Below, piece by piece: positions 22,491 to 33,650 of a stretch of DNA of 64,000 bases. The notes below the pieces were generated by a model. The model saw only the letters and a list, made by a program, of their open reading frames with translations. It was not told where the DNA came from and did not search any database. The DNA is taken from assembly GCA_949751835.1 (NCBI GenBank), contig CATKHK010000001.1, positions 124,001-188,000 of the forward strand. Direction: 5' to 3'. The first letter of the stretch is position 1. Each line of letters opens with the position of its first letter. This stretch comes from Blepharisma japonicum. Lineage: Eukaryota > Ciliophora > Heterotrichea > Heterotrichida > Blepharismidae. A program made the position numbers and the translations under genes.

Positions 22491-23546
22491 TTATCATGGT
22501 TTTCTGGTATCTCTGTTATTAATTTGTACTTGCTTAGAGTCATTTCACACATTTCCAGACATTAGCCCAAGCATGCTTTTCAAATCATTAGTAGCGCTTA
22601 TATTCGTAACTTTATTAACTGCTGGCTTTTCTTCAGCTGCTTTTGACCACACTGCTGTCTGGAGTTTTTCAATTTCATCAATTGTTTTAGCTTGTGGCGG
22701 GACTTTTATAGGCGATTTTGGAGGGACTTTCGCATTATATCTGTTCATTTGGGTAAATACTCCATTAATATCTTGCGAAATTTTCAGGTCTGGAGGAAAA
22801 CAGCCACGTGCAGCCCAATTGAACATTTCAACCGAGCTAAATGGACCTTGGGTTCTATTTTCTAGATCTTTATAATACCAATTTTTTTCAAATGGCCTAG
22901 ACATAGGGACACAATAAACATTTTTATCATCCCCGATACTTGCGAATTCTTCAACTACTTTCGCAAAAGGATTCCCAGCCTGCAAGTGATAATTCAGCGT
23001 AACCGAATCACACAGTAAAAAAGGCTTCACCCCAGGCTTGGGCTCTTCTTTGACCACAACAGGTGCTTCTTCTTCAGGGTCGTCCCACTCTGGCATGGTC
23101 TCATCATCAATCAGTTCATTTTTCAGCTTTTTTTCCACCTCAGCGTCAATTTTTGAAAAAATTTCTTCTTCAAGCTCTAAATTTTCGAGCTTTTCAGTGA
23201 CCTTTTTGTCTTGAGAATTTTCAGTGGGCTCAGGATCTTCATTATACCACTCAGGGACTTGTTCGACCCTCCTTTCTCATGGAATTGGTTTTCGGCTATT
23301 CGGGTCTTCTAATATTGGATGATAAAAGGCAGTTTTGGCGTTTTGCAAAGGTTGCAGAGGACTTACTGAAAATAAAGGAAGAAGCTCTTCTGTTAATGAA
23401 ACAGAAAGAGGCTGGTCTTTGTAGGATTGCAGGATTTCTTCTCGGGTGTATTTATGTATGGCTGGGTTTACACATTGTTTGGTTCTTCACGCACCTTCTT
23501 TGGCTGAGTTTGGTGCGAATTTTCGATAATTTTGTTCTTCTGATAT
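22491..23546 (-). CDS. GYF-domain protein with eIF4E-binding-like motif; no ATG at the expected start
   Basis: About 351 residues, ending at TAA 22493..22491. Four TGA codons fall in frame as Trp: 'EGAWRTK', 'PIPWERR', 'SGNVWND' and 'RKPW' as the last residue. The GYF domain is 'NWYYKDLENRTQGPFSSVEM' followed by 'FNWAARGCFPPDLKIS', with the hallmark W.Y.D...QGPF and 'M..W'. Upstream, 'KYTREEILQSYKD' resembles the 4E-binding motif (Y-x4-L-hydrophobic) seen before GYF domains in GIGYF-like translational repressors. The frame is closed by TAG upstream and contains no ATG. The likely start, by alignment with the AATAAA context, is an ATA codon at 23546..23544 (then SEEQNYRKFAPN). Confidence 0.8.
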
Positions 23547-23802
23547 TTTATTAATATTAATGAAGGATGAGAAAATAATAATGAGAGAAATGTAGGGGCA
23601 TGAGAGAAAAATATATAGATATGGTATAATATTAAAGATTGTCTAGCTATCCATTGTGCGTCAGATCTTGGCAGGCTTTTCATTACAGATTAATATAATG
23701 AATATAAATTTATAGCTTTTTTCATTATGATACCACATGAGTAAGCTCATAAGGCAAATTAAACGCTAATGGTCATTTTCAATCAAATAATAATTCACAA
23801 TA

Positions 23803-24867
23803 ATGGCTAGTGAAAAGAACCTAAAAAAAGGAAGATTAATTACATCTAAATTTTCGCATCAAAAATTCAAGGTAGAGCTCCCAAAATTTATCTCAGATAT
23901 GGAGCTTGAGGATATCATAGGGCAGCCTCCCAGCAACACTAAAGTAGAAATAAGCCAACTTACACCAACACCTCGCAGCTCAAGTTTAGCTGAAATTCAA
24001 AGAAGACCTAAAACCCCTTCTTCCAGTCAAGAAAATAAAAGTGTCAGGACTTTATTTAAAAGACGAGATGCCTCAAAGCACATTAATGGTGCTCCAGCAA
24101 GCATGACTCCTAGGCAGCACAGCACGGAATCATCGTTTATCCATCAAATTAAAGATTTGGCTTTAAAACTAAGCCAAGAAAGACAGAAAAATGAAGAATT
24201 AGAAAGCCTGGTTAGGCTAATGGAAAGCAGGCATAAATTTGAGATGGATAATGCTAAAAAAAGATATGAAAAATTATCAATGACGAATAAGAAGTTAATT
24301 GATGATAAGGATGAGCTGGAAACAAGGCTAAATGAAGATATATTGAAATTAAGGAGGGAAAATGAAGAAAACTGTGGAGCTTTTAATGATGTGTTGAGAT
24401 GCAATAAAAGTTTGATAGAAAATTTGATGATTGAAAGGACTGGAAGTGCTTTGTTTGCAAGGGACACAAATTTGATAATAACAGATGATATTATTGAAAA
24501 AATAGAAAAATATAATGAAAAAATAGAAGAAATCTGTAAAATTAGCCAAAAAATTGAAAAAGAAAATAACATTATTCAAATTAAAGCGCTAGAAATGTCA
24601 CCAACCACAGGAGAAACAGAGCATGGGCTACTAAAAACAATCACGTTTAGAAAAGAAACTAGCTCTTTTAATTCTCCTTTAGATACATTAGGATCCAGAC
24701 AAGCTACAGCATTATTTAATTTTTCAGCAAAAGAGCCTGATGAGCTTAATTTTAACAAAAATGACCGAATTACAATAATTTCCCAGCATGATGACGGCTG
24801 ATGAATCGGAAAACTAGGCGAAACCATTGGTAAATTCCCAGGAAGCCTTGTAATATTAGACAAATAA
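23803..24867 (+). CDS. Coiled-coil protein with C-terminal SH3 domain
   Basis: 354 residues. A disordered basic N-terminus (residues 1-105) is followed by coiled coil (about 110-270, e.g. 'KLSQERQKNEELESLVRLME') and a C-terminal SH3 domain: 'ATALFNFSAKEPDELNFNKN' then 'DRITIISQHDDGWW' and 'IGKFPGSLV'. The two Trp of the SH3 binding face are encoded by consecutive TGA TGA at 24799..24804, which is strong evidence for the TGA code. Likely a cytoskeletal or membrane adaptor binding Pro-rich ligands. The next gene begins 33 bp downstream. Confidence 0.88.
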
Positions 24868-24900
24868 ATATCAGTTTTTTTTAACGGTTTAAAATAAAAC

Positions 24901-26097
24901 ATGGCTAGACCAACAATTAGTCTTCCAGAGAATCACTTCTTGTTTACATCTGAAAGTGTCAACGAAGGACACCCAGATAAACTTTGCGATTTGATATCTG
25001 ATTCTGTGGTTGATGCTTGTTTGGCCCAAGATCCAAGCTCCAAAGTAGCCTGTGAATCAACAGCAAAAACTAATTTCCTTATGATTTTAGGAGAAATCAC
25101 TACTGGCGCCACAATTAACTACGAACAAGTAATCCGCGACACCGCAAGAGAAGTCGGCTACACTTCAAGCGACATTGGCCTAGCTGCTGACACATGTAAT
25201 GTTATGGTGAACATTGAATGTCAAAGCCCAGACATTGCCCAAGCTGTTCACTTAAACAAAGCCCCAGAAGACATCGGCGCAGGTGACCAAGGACACATGT
25301 TCGGCTATGCCACCAATGAAACCCCAGAATGCATGCCTCTGACCCACTTATTAGCCACCAAGATCGGCCGCAGACTTGCAGAAGCCAGAAAAACCGGCGT
25401 ACTCAGATGGGCCAGACCAGACGCAAAAACTCAAGTCACCATTGAATACCGCAAAGAAGGTGGGAGGGTCATTCCAGTCCGTGTCCATACCATTGTGATT
25501 TCAACTCAACACGACCCTGATGTTACAAATGAACAAATAAGGGCTGACTTAATGGAGCACGTCATTAGAGTGGTTGTCCCAGCTGAATATTTAGATGACA
25601 AGACCATTTATCATCTTAACCCTAGTGGAAGATTCATCATTGGAGGACCACATGGCGACGCTGGACTTACCGGGAGAAAAATTATTATAGACACCTACGG
25701 AGGCTGGGGTGCACATGGAGGTGGGGCTTTTTCAGGAAAAGACCCTTCAAAGGTAGACAGATCAGCTGCTTACGCAATGAGATGGGTCGCTAAAAGTTTG
25801 GTAAAGGCTGACCTTTGTGATAGATGCTTGGTACAAGTTTCTTATGCTATTGGTGTTGCGCAGCCATTGTCAGTTTATGTTGACTCCTATGGCACTGTAA
25901 AGCATGGGAAGACTGATAGAGATTTGCTATACATCGTATTGAGAAACTTCGATTTAAGACCAGGCTGCATTATAAGAGACCTTAACCTTCTGAGACCAAT
26001 CTATAAGAAGACAGCTGCTTATGGACACTTTGGAAGAGAAGACGACCCTGACTTCACTTGGGAAACCCCTAAAGATCTCTCCCACGAGCTTAACTAG
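24901..26097 (+). CDS. MAT: S-adenosylmethionine synthetase
   Basis: 398 residues, full length compared with the usual 380-400. It converts methionine and ATP to S-adenosylmethionine in the cytosol. Signatures: '[12 protein letters not shown]' near residue 20, '[12 protein letters not shown]' (the methionine and ATP loop), '[20 protein letters not shown]' and '[19 protein letters not shown]'. All active-site residues appear intact. Codon use is richer in C and G than in neighbours, as in a highly expressed gene. No intron and no TGA codon. Ends TAG. Only 33 bp separate it from the gene before and 36 bp from the gene after. Confidence 0.97.
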   Translation: MARPTISLPENHFLFTSESVNEGHPDKLCDLISDSVVDACLAQDPSSKVACESTAKTNFLMILGEITTGATINYEQVIRDTAREVGYTSSDIGLAADTCNVMVNIECQSPDIAQAVHLNKAPEDIGAGDQGHMFGYATNETPECMPLTHLLATKIGRRLAEARKTGVLRWARPDAKTQVTIEYRKEGGRVIPVRVHTIVISTQHDPDVTNEQIRADLMEHVIRVVVPAEYLDDKTIYHLNPSGRFIIGGPHGDAGLTGRKIIIDTYGGWGAHGGGAFSGKDPSKVDRSAAYAMRWVAKSLVKADLCDRCLVQVSYAIGVAQPLSVYVDSYGTVKHGKTDRDLLYIVLRNFDLRPGCIIRDLNLLRPIYKKTAAYGHFGREDDPDFTWETPKDLSHELN

Positions 26098-26133
26098 ATA
26101 GATAACCTTTTCTTAAATTTGAGGATATAAAAT

Positions 26134-26562
26134 ATGCATATATACGTGAGGTCCTTAGAGACTCTTCAATGCTATGAGTTTTCAGAGGAAACACGAGTAG
26201 AAGAAGTGATGGCACAAAGCAACTGCGACAACTTACAATGGGGTGGCCGTGTTTTAAGAGCAGAACTTACTCTTGCAGATTATGGCATCATGGACGAATG
26301 CACTTTAGAAGCCCTCTTAGCACTTGCAGGTGGTAAAAGGAAAAAGAAGAAAAAAGTCTATACAACCCCTAAGAAAAAGGCACATAAGAAAAAGAAAGTC
26401 AAGCTCGCTGTCCTTAACATTTACAAAGTTGATAAAAGTGAAAAAGTAACCAGAACCAAGCGTGCATGTGAAAAATGTGGAGCAGGAACCTTCATGGCAA
26501 AGCACTTCAACAGACACTACTGTGGTAAATGCCACGCAACTCAGCTATTCTCACAAGCTTAA
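26134..26562 (+). CDS. RPS27A: Degenerate ubiquitin-like domain fused to ribosomal protein eS31 (S27a)
   Basis: 142 residues. Residues 1-67 form a ubiquitin-like domain ending LALAGG, with '[10 protein letters not shown]' and '[12 protein letters not shown]' corresponding to the ubiquitin beta-grasp; it contains no lysine. Cleavage after Gly67 would release eS31: a Lys-rich stretch '[20 protein letters not shown]' and the C4 zinc finger 'CEKCGAGTF....YCGKC'. In most eukaryotes this ribosomal protein is made as a fusion with true ubiquitin. Codon bias is that of a highly expressed gene. A GATATAAA box sits at 26124..26131, just before the ATG. Confidence 0.93.
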   Translation: MHIYVRSLETLQCYEFSEETRVEEVMAQSNCDNLQWGGRVLRAELTLADYGIMDECTLEALLALAGGKRKKKKKVYTTPKKKAHKKKKVKLAVLNIYKVDKSEKVTRTKRACEKCGAGTFMAKHFNRHYCGKCHATQLFSQA

Positions 26563-26584
26563 TAAGGTTAACCCATTAGTTAAG

Positions 26585-27391
26585 TTAAAGAATATCTGAA
26601 GAAGATGATGACGAAGAGCCTTTTCTGGCTTTTTGGATTTCTTCAGTCACTTTGGTAGTCCCATCATGCATTTCCCAGTGTTTTCTGATCCTTTTAACTG
26701 TTTCCCCATTTTCGCTTTCAGTGCGAGTCTCACAAGTCATTCTTACGGCGCCTTCTAGTCAGTTTTCTATTTCAGGGAACGTTTGTATATTTCCTTGAGG
26801 AATTTCTACGTTTTCTAGCTCTTCTTTTTCGGCAAACTCGCCAGCGAAGACTATGCATGCGGCAGATCGGTATTCTGTATGATGCCCAGCTCCAATTCCT
26901 ACTTTTTTGAATCTTGGGTTCATTACTATTTTTCTATGTGGGCGAGTAGGAAGACCGTCATCAATTACAAAGGATACGATAACTTCAAAAGCGTTGACTG
27001 AAGAATAGTCGAGACATTCGCCAATACAGTCACTCCACTTGCCGAATTGCGAAAGGCGATCTCCAAGATTGTTCTCACGACTTCCAGTATGACCAACAAT
27101 GCCTAAAGGTCCAGTGTCATTAACGTGAGATTGGGCTGCTCTTGCAAGTCCTTCGGACCAAGCAAGTCCTCCTAAGGGTTCTACAGATTTTAAATATTCA
27201 ATAGCTTCTTGAACAGCCTTGATTCCTTCTTTAGTAATTATAGGGACAGCTCCAAAACGGTGCCTTGCATTATTTTCTTTAAATGTGCTGACGAACTCAA
27301 ATTCCATTCTTTCAGCAAACCCTTTAGGATCAGTGCGAAGATTGTTAAGTTCTCCAAAGATTTCTTGAATGAATTCTACGTAAGAAGCCAT
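26585..27391 (-). CDS. CAP (SCP/PR-1) superfamily protein, probably cytosolic
   Basis: 268 residues; the TGA after PEIEN is Trp. The CAP domain spans about residues 5-195 with 'LNNLRTDPKGFA', 'LAWSEGLARAAQSHVNDTG', 'GHTGSRENNLGDRLSQFGKW' and the block 'IGECLDY', and 'RPHRKIVMNPRFKKVGIG'. Two His (GHTG, GHH) match the CAP cavity. There is no signal peptide (MASYVEFIQEIF), unlike most secreted CAP proteins, so it is likely intracellular. A Ser-rich tail (SSSSSSS) ends the protein. It converges on the eS31 gene with 22 bp between stops. Confidence 0.85.
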
Positions 27392-27455
27392 TTCGAGTTA
27401 AATATTGGACAAAATCATATTTTATTTTTTACTTTTTTTATCAAAATTTACATCT

Positions 27456-28718
27456 TTAAGTTTCTTTGCAAAAACTAAAAATTGTGTATCGCTTCTGTGA
27501 CTTGGAATTAGGGGTTTCTGGATTCGATAAGGCGGATCGTGATTTTAGAGGTTTTGCTGATGGTGGAGATCTTGATTTATTAGATGTTTTAGATAGAGGA
27601 ATTCTTAATTTACCAGCTGTTTTTTCTAGTTTTGACTGCTTTTCGTTAACTTTGTGTAGGCTGCTATAAAGTTTAGATAATTCTGGGAGTAATAAATTTG
27701 TTAACTCAAGGAGCTTGAACTCTTTTTGCGATTTTAATTCACTTTGTAATTCTTTTAAAACTCTGATTCCTTGTTTTGTAGGTTTTCCATCATGGCTTGA
27801 ATCAATTCGAGGAGTATCCTGCCTCATAAGCTCTTGTTCTCTTAAACTCCATACTTTCTTTTTAATTTTTTCTTTATTTTCATTCGTAATTTTAAGCTTT
27901 TCTGCAAGATTTCTATTATTATCTTCAATTTCGACCATTTTTTTATTCAATTCTTTAATTTGCCTTTCGAAATTTTTTATTTTATTTTCATGATTTTCAA
28001 TTTCATTTTCCATTTCCAAGTTTTTATTTGCTAAAGTGCTTAAACATCTTACACTCATATCGGATTTTCTTTGAATTGATTTCATGTTATTTATTAGTTC
28101 GCTTGCTCTTTTTGATTCTTCTGTTAAAACATTTATTATAGCTTTCAATTTTCTATTTGCGATTTTTCTGTCTTCCGAATCAAAATTATTAATAATCTCT
28201 ATGTTTTGGTGGCTTATTTTTTGATTTTTCAGCTCAAATGTCTTCATTTCTTCTTCAAAAATTGGGATGAATTGTTCAAACTGCAATTTATTTATAAGCT
28301 CCTTGAATTTTCCTTCTAAATTAGTGTTTTCTATCAATAACTCAGAGATTTCATTATCAAATTTTTCGTCAATTGATTTTTTCTTTTGTTTCAGTCTCTT
28401 TATTTCAGATTTATGAGAATTGATTTCTGGCTCATTTTCTTCAATATAATCAATAGAAATTTCACAGCAAGATTGCAGAAATGAATTTGAGGAGAGCTTC
28501 CGGGCAGAATAACTCTTGGGAGATGGCTGAGCTGTATTTGGGCATGATGAGCATAGCTCTCTATATGTTGATATTTGCTGTTCAATTGTAGAGGCGGTTG
28601 AATTTCTATGAGAATGATAACGAGAAGAATATGAAGATTTGTAAAGAATTTGGGCACATTTGTTTGAATATGCCTCAATCCATTCCATTGTACTCTTTAA
28701 GTCAGATTTCTTGGCCAT
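27456..28718 (-). CDS. Long coiled-coil protein, 420 residues
   Basis: A single frame ending in TAA. Residues 110-290 are strong coiled coil (e.g. 'ENHENKIKNFERQIKELNKK'). The N-terminal 100 residues are Ser-rich, with 'SKCAQILYKSSYSSRYHSHR'-like composition, and the C-terminus is basic with Ser-Pro sites. Cytoskeletal or ciliary role is likely by type, but no family is recognised. Starts 93 bp from a divergent small gene. Confidence 0.75.
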   Translation of the reverse strand: MAKKSDLKSTMEWIEAYSNKCAQILYKSSYSSRYHSHRNSTASTIEQQISTYRELCSSCPNTAQPSPKSYSARKLSSNSFLQSCCEISIDYIEENEPEINSHKSEIKRLKQKKKSIDEKFDNEISELLIENTNLEGKFKELINKLQFEQFIPIFEEEMKTFELKNQKISHQNIEIINNFDSEDRKIANRKLKAIINVLTEESKRASELINNMKSIQRKSDMSVRCLSTLANKNLEMENEIENHENKIKNFERQIKELNKKMVEIEDNNRNLAEKLKITNENKEKIKKKVWSLREQELMRQDTPRIDSSHDGKPTKQGIRVLKELQSELKSQKEFKLLELTNLLLPELSKLYSSLHKVNEKQSKLEKTAGKLRIPLSKTSNKSRSPPSAKPLKSRSALSNPETPNSKSQKRYTIFSFCKET

Positions 28719-28811
28719 TTAGATGATATTAATATGCGGCATTCAGTTATAAGCATTATTTATAAAGCAAACCAAAGATTTATTTTCTAATTCTTTATCA
28801 TCTGATATAAA

Positions 28812-29283
28812 ATGGAACAAGTCATATTCGGATGGGTTTCTTTATGCATAATCTGTTCAATAATTAGCTATTACCTCGGAAAATATATAGAGACCAAAAA
28901 ACTCTTTAGCCAGAAAAATGTAACAATAAAATAGCCATATAGCGAATTAGATACAGAAGATGACGAGCTAATTTCTAAAAAAGAACCCAAATCTCTTGAT
29001 TTTTATAAAAATGAATTAGAAAGAGAAAAAGAAACCAAAAAAAAGCTAATTGAAGAATACGAGCATGAAATAAATTATTTAAAAATTACCTTAGCAGAAA
29101 CCAAAACTAATTATGCCCAAAGAATTGTAAATTTTATAATAGAAATTGCATGAGGAATCCAAAAATTTATTAGAAGAAATTAATAATGAAATAGGCCCTG
29201 TAGTCAAAATTGTTGATAATAGAGAAAATAATTTCACAAATTTAGATGAAGAAATCGAAAGAGAAGTAAATTTAGTGGTTTAA
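28812..29283 (+). CDS. Small single-TM coiled-coil protein, two mini-introns
   Basis: Removing introns 28920..28934 (15 nt) and 29127..29142 (16 nt) gives 147 codons ending in TAA. Both introns are in phase 0. The protein starts with a TM helix (residues 5-24, 'IFGWVSLCIICSIISYYLG') then a long coiled coil ('KNELEREKETKKKLIEEYEH') and an acidic end. Because an unspliced reading would stop after 38 codons, this gene is invisible to ordinary ORF calling. A GATATAAA box at 28804..28811 touches the ATG. Function unknown; resembles single-pass anchored coiled-coil proteins. Confidence 0.75.
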
Positions 29284-29298
29284 TTAAAGAATTAATTT

Positions 29299-29679
29299 TT
29301 ATCTTATAACCACAACTGCTTTCCTTAGTGCTAAATAGCTTTCTATGTGTTCTTGGCTGAGGTATTTTATGATATTGTATTCGTAGGCTTGGCAAAACCT
29401 TAGTCCTGTTTTAGGGTCAGTATATTTGGCTAGATGGCCAGAAATGTCACAGTACTTTTTCGTTGGGCATGTAGAAGGACCTGCTTCTATACTTTGGTAA
29501 TTCGCGATGTTGGGAGGGTAAAATTCATAGTTTTCAGCTTGAAGAATTTGCTTAAAAGTCTTGAATGGTTTATTTTTTCCTTTTTTAAGCGAAAAATTAG
29601 GGTTTCTGAACTTAATTGTCCGGATTCCTGGCTTTTCTTCCTCTTTTTCTTTCTTGTCCTTTTTATTAGCTTTTGGCAT
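29299..29679 (-). CDS. INO80C: INO80 complex subunit C / Ies6-like (YL1_C domain)
   Basis: 126 residues from the ATG at 29679, chosen over an upstream non-ATG extension because MPKANKK begins a normal basic N-terminus. The YL1_C domain is clear: 'PFKTFKQILQAENYEFYPPN', 'SIEAGPSTCPTKKYCDISG', 'AKYTDPKTGLRFCQAYEYNI' and 'SYLALRKA'. INO80C/Ies6 works with Arp5 in the INO80 chromatin remodeller in the nucleus. Converges on the coiled-coil gene with 15 bp between stops. Confidence 0.9.
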   Translation of the reverse strand: MPKANKKDKKEKEEEKPGIRTIKFRNPNFSLKKGKNKPFKTFKQILQAENYEFYPPNIANYQSIEAGPSTCPTKKYCDISGHLAKYTDPKTGLRFCQAYEYNIIKYLSQEHIESYLALRKAVVVIR

Positions 29680-29832
29680 TTTTGTAATTATATTTAGAAA
29701 ATGGGTATTAAATGATAAAATTATTATAAATTCTATGGTAGAGCTCAGAAATACTATACTTAATGAATCTTTACTGACGCAGATATTGATAAAATTAGGA
29801 AATTTATCATAATTTATATTCATTTTTCCAAT

Positions 29833-32800
29833 TTAAATAAGTGTTGGGAAAATAAGTGGTTTTGAGGTATTAGGATCATTGCTAGAGCAGTGTGTGTCTA
29901 CTGAATCCCTATCATTAAGATGTGTAGCATGCTCAGAAATCCTTTCAATTGTCAATTTCTTTTGATGATTCTTCTTTATATTGATTCAGCTTTTTTCAAA
30001 TATTCTCATAGCACCTCCAATCGCGCTCATAGCTCCAAATACAGAACCCAGCATTGTGCTTATAAGTAAAAGTATAGTCTGCTTGGCAGTCCTAGTCGTA
30101 TATAAGCTATTATCATTTTTAATCAGCCATATTTGTACTCTCAAATCAGAGCTAAATGGTAAACTATATAAAAATTACTCTGTAATAGTATATTGCGACC
30201 CTCCTGAAGACGGTGAGTTCATAGAAACATGATATCCAGTTAATTTATCAGGCCAAAGTGACACATAAGAACGGAATAAAGAAGGTGTCATAGTCAAATA
30301 AAATTTATTTGGATTATAGCCCCGAAAGACTTGGCCGCTTTCAGGAATTAAAACTTGATAAATTCCACTAATTTTATTTGGGATTGACGAAAATGATGTG
30401 ACGTTGGATATTATAGCTGATGTGTAGCTTGAAGCCTCTAATAAATTTAATTGAACAAATGCGCCAGTATCAATAATACAGTTTTTGCACAGTAGTGATA
30501 TAGTGCAATTATTGCCGTTGTCGATACGGCAAAACATTTCAAGAGAGTCATACGTGATGGAGTTGGTTGTGAATGATATAGATTCATGGCAAGAGTTGCC
30601 AGTCTTACAATGCCCTCCATAATTAAATAGTGTTGTTGATATATTAACTAGTGCTGGAAACGTTGTAACTTCATCTTCCAAAGCAACTAAGGGCACCAAA
30701 GTTTTGGTCTCTTGAATATTATTCATCTGATATGTGATTGCATACGACAACACAATTATAATCGCAGCCACTAAAAAAAATATTGTAAAAACCCCTCCAC
30801 AATTTGTCTTTTTAAGCTTCATCACGCTGTCTTTTTTATAATTATGAGTCCCAGAATATAAATCAATATTTCTTAATTTCAGTTTTTCAGGCCTCATTAT
30901 AAGAAAAATAGCGAGGCCAGCAAACGAAACTACAAGAACTGTAATAATCATAATTGCAACGGCGTTTTGGGAATCTCCGTCCGATTTTGAGTACATTTTT
31001 GGCTGAGTTGATTTTGATTCGAGTTCTATTATATCATAAATAGGTGCTTGGGTCCCAACAACACAAACAGTCGCATATGGACAATCCTTACAATATGAAG
31101 CTCCTTCTTTATCACCATATGAGCCTTGATCACATGGGTAGCACTGTCTTAAGGAGCTTGCACCATATGAAGGGTTAAAAGTGCCTAATGGGCAGGGTGT
31201 GCACTCAGAGCTTCCATATGAATCTGCATAATATCCTTTTGAGCATTTTATGCAGGTATTGCCAGATGTATAAGTTCCTGGGCTACAAAGATATGGGGAT
31301 GGGGATATATCAGTGTCTTCAAGCGTTATATTTGCAAAAACAGGAGTTACTATCGTTGGCCTCATCGTTCTGCCGTAGACAGTTCCTCCTCCATGTGAGT
31401 AAATATTTTTTTCATAGTAAACATATGCACCGTCATAGAAGTAATAATTATCCAGATATCCGATTTTCGTTATATTTTGAGTGGTAAGATCAAGTATATA
31501 AAATTCATTATAAACATTAATTCCCCAAGCTTCTCCACACATAACAAGTAAAGAATTGCCGAGCAGCTTAATTATAGCTTTAGAACGGTTTGAGTCTGGC
31601 GTTCCTCCATTTGTAGTGTACAGTTTTGTCCATTTTTGTGTAGTAAAATTAAAAGAATCTACATCGCCCAATGGTGTTTCTCCACTCCCAACTCCATACA
31701 TAGTTATAAAATTGATATTTCCATAGTCATCGATTTGGATGTCACATGATGGCTTAGATGCTTTAGTAGGGCTGTTGCCAGTTCCATCATAAACAAGAGT
31801 ATATTCATTTGTACCCACATCAAAAACTCAGAGTTCTGAAGAAAGTCCTGAATTAGCCTGCCCTCCAAATATAAAGATATAAGGCATATGCATTTTTAAA
31901 CATGCCTCTGTGCGTGCATTTGGCATTGAATTTGACGATGGAGATATCAAAGTCCAAGCATTTGAAATCGTGTTATATTGGTACATGTCACCTAAATAGC
32001 CAGTTGTACCTTCTCCACCAAATATAACCATAATATTACCTTCAGAATCCGCAGCATGTCCACTTCTACTTGTTGGGGTGGTTCCTTCTGAATTAATGGA
32101 TTCTCAGGTTTGCTTTTCAGGATTGTAAATTCATAGGTCATTCAAATAATTCGCCCCATCTATTCCTCCAAATAAATAAAAATCTCCTCCTAATACACAT
32201 AAACTATGACTTTTTCTGGCGTCCGGATTATTATAATCCTCACTTAAAAATTTATAAGTAATCGGAGTCTGTTTTAAGTCAAATTCTATTAAACTGTTAT
32301 CTAAGATTCCATAGAGACTAATATATCCGCTAAATATATAAAATTTTGAACTTGACATTGCAAATGCAAAAGCATCTCTTGGAACGATATCTTTATTATT
32401 TTCATCAAACGTAATACCCATATTTTCCCATTTAAATTCAGGATCACTTAAATTAAGCCTCATAATACTAGTAACATCAGTATACACATTAGAATAACCA
32501 AAAATAATATAAGCACAGCCTCCATATAAGATATTTCCTGAATATGACCGAGAATCATACCTATGTGAAGGATTTGTGATATTTTCCCATAGCTGGGTCG
32601 CTAAATTATATCGAAAAGTATCTTCATTAAAAATTCCAAAGGTGGGGCCATTAAAAGAAATTTCTCCACAAAAGGTATATATATAACCGTCATAATATTG
32701 AGCTAATGACTTATATAACTTACTAGGCGGAGTAGAGCTTCCGATTGGTTTTTTAGTTCACGTAGAAGATGGGACATCATATCTATGTAAAAAATACATG

Positions 32801-33333
32801 TAAAGCTCATTTGTATATTCGTCTTTTAAAAAGCCTGCAAATGTAACAAGCTTTAAATTTCCATTAGAATCTTTATATTTCGTCCATGCAAATGCAGACC
32901 TTGCACTTGGGATATCACCTTTTTGGTCGATTTGGTTCCATTGTAAATTTATCAAATCATAACGCCAAAGATCGTTCAAAGGCCCACTATTTGATCGCCC
33001 ACCAAAAATGTAAAGCATGGAATTATCATTATCAATCCAGCAGCCGTGAAACATCCTAGGGTCTATTTAGAAAATACTTGGAGAGGTAGTGGAAATTGGG
33101 GTTAAAGAATTCCACAAATTTGAAGTCAAATTAAATTCCCAAACATCGTTGAAATTAATATCACTGCCTTGGTTTCCTCCAAAAATTATAAGGGAATTAT
33201 CATTGCTATAATAATCAGAGCATGCATACTGTCTTATGGAAGGAGGTGAATCAGTAAAAGGGAGTCGAGAGTAAGAAAATGCTAGAACCTTAATGATTGT
33301 AAAAAAATGAAAATGCCAAAGAAGTCTCTTCAT
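29833..33333 (-). CDS. Kelch-repeat and Cys-rich receptor-like membrane protein
   Basis: 1156 residues after splicing introns 33063..33077 and 30164..30178 (15 nt each, minus strand) and reading TGA as Trp at several Kelch positions (e.g. 'NDLWIYNP', 'SELWVFDV'). Order: signal peptide (1-22), Kelch beta-propeller with repeats such as 'IFGGNQGSDINFNDVWEFN' and 'FIFGGQANSGLSSELW' up to about residue 640, a Cys-rich EphR/TNFR-like part (about 677-755: 'CSKGYYADSYGSSECTPCP'), TM1 about 786-808, TM2 about 843-865, a second extracellular Cys region, and TM3 about 1085-1107, then a short tail. Such Kelch/GCC2-type surface proteins are common in ciliates. Ligand unknown. Confidence 0.85.
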
Positions 33334-33650
33334 ATTTATTATCTTATTTCATGTATTTTTTTTATTTCGGTGAACTTCTATATAATAAGCTTTCAAGAGA
33401 CTAAAATGGTAACTAACGAATCAAGACATTATAATTTTTTTCGCTAATCGTATATGCTTAGAGATATTAGTTAAGTTTAATATAAAAAACTATAAATAAT
33501 AATTGATATCATAAAATAATATCTAAATTACTTAATACTAAAGATAATATTAAAAATTTATTCAATCCTTTTTTATGAATTTATACCATTTAGGATTTAT
33601 TATTAAAATAGAAATAGAAAGTCATTAATTGTTAAGAAAAATAATTACAT
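33334..33650. other. AT-rich intergenic region between two minus-strand genes
   Basis: About 317 bp between the 3' end of the carboxypeptidase-like gene and nothing coding before the Kelch gene start. Short frames only; I see no gene, RNA or motif. Confidence 0.4.

Noticed and set aside
23468-23683. Minus-strand ATG frame starting at 23683 as the N-terminus of the GYF gene
   Set aside because: It is out of frame with the GYF gene and no GT exists in the stretch to form a mini-intron that would join them.
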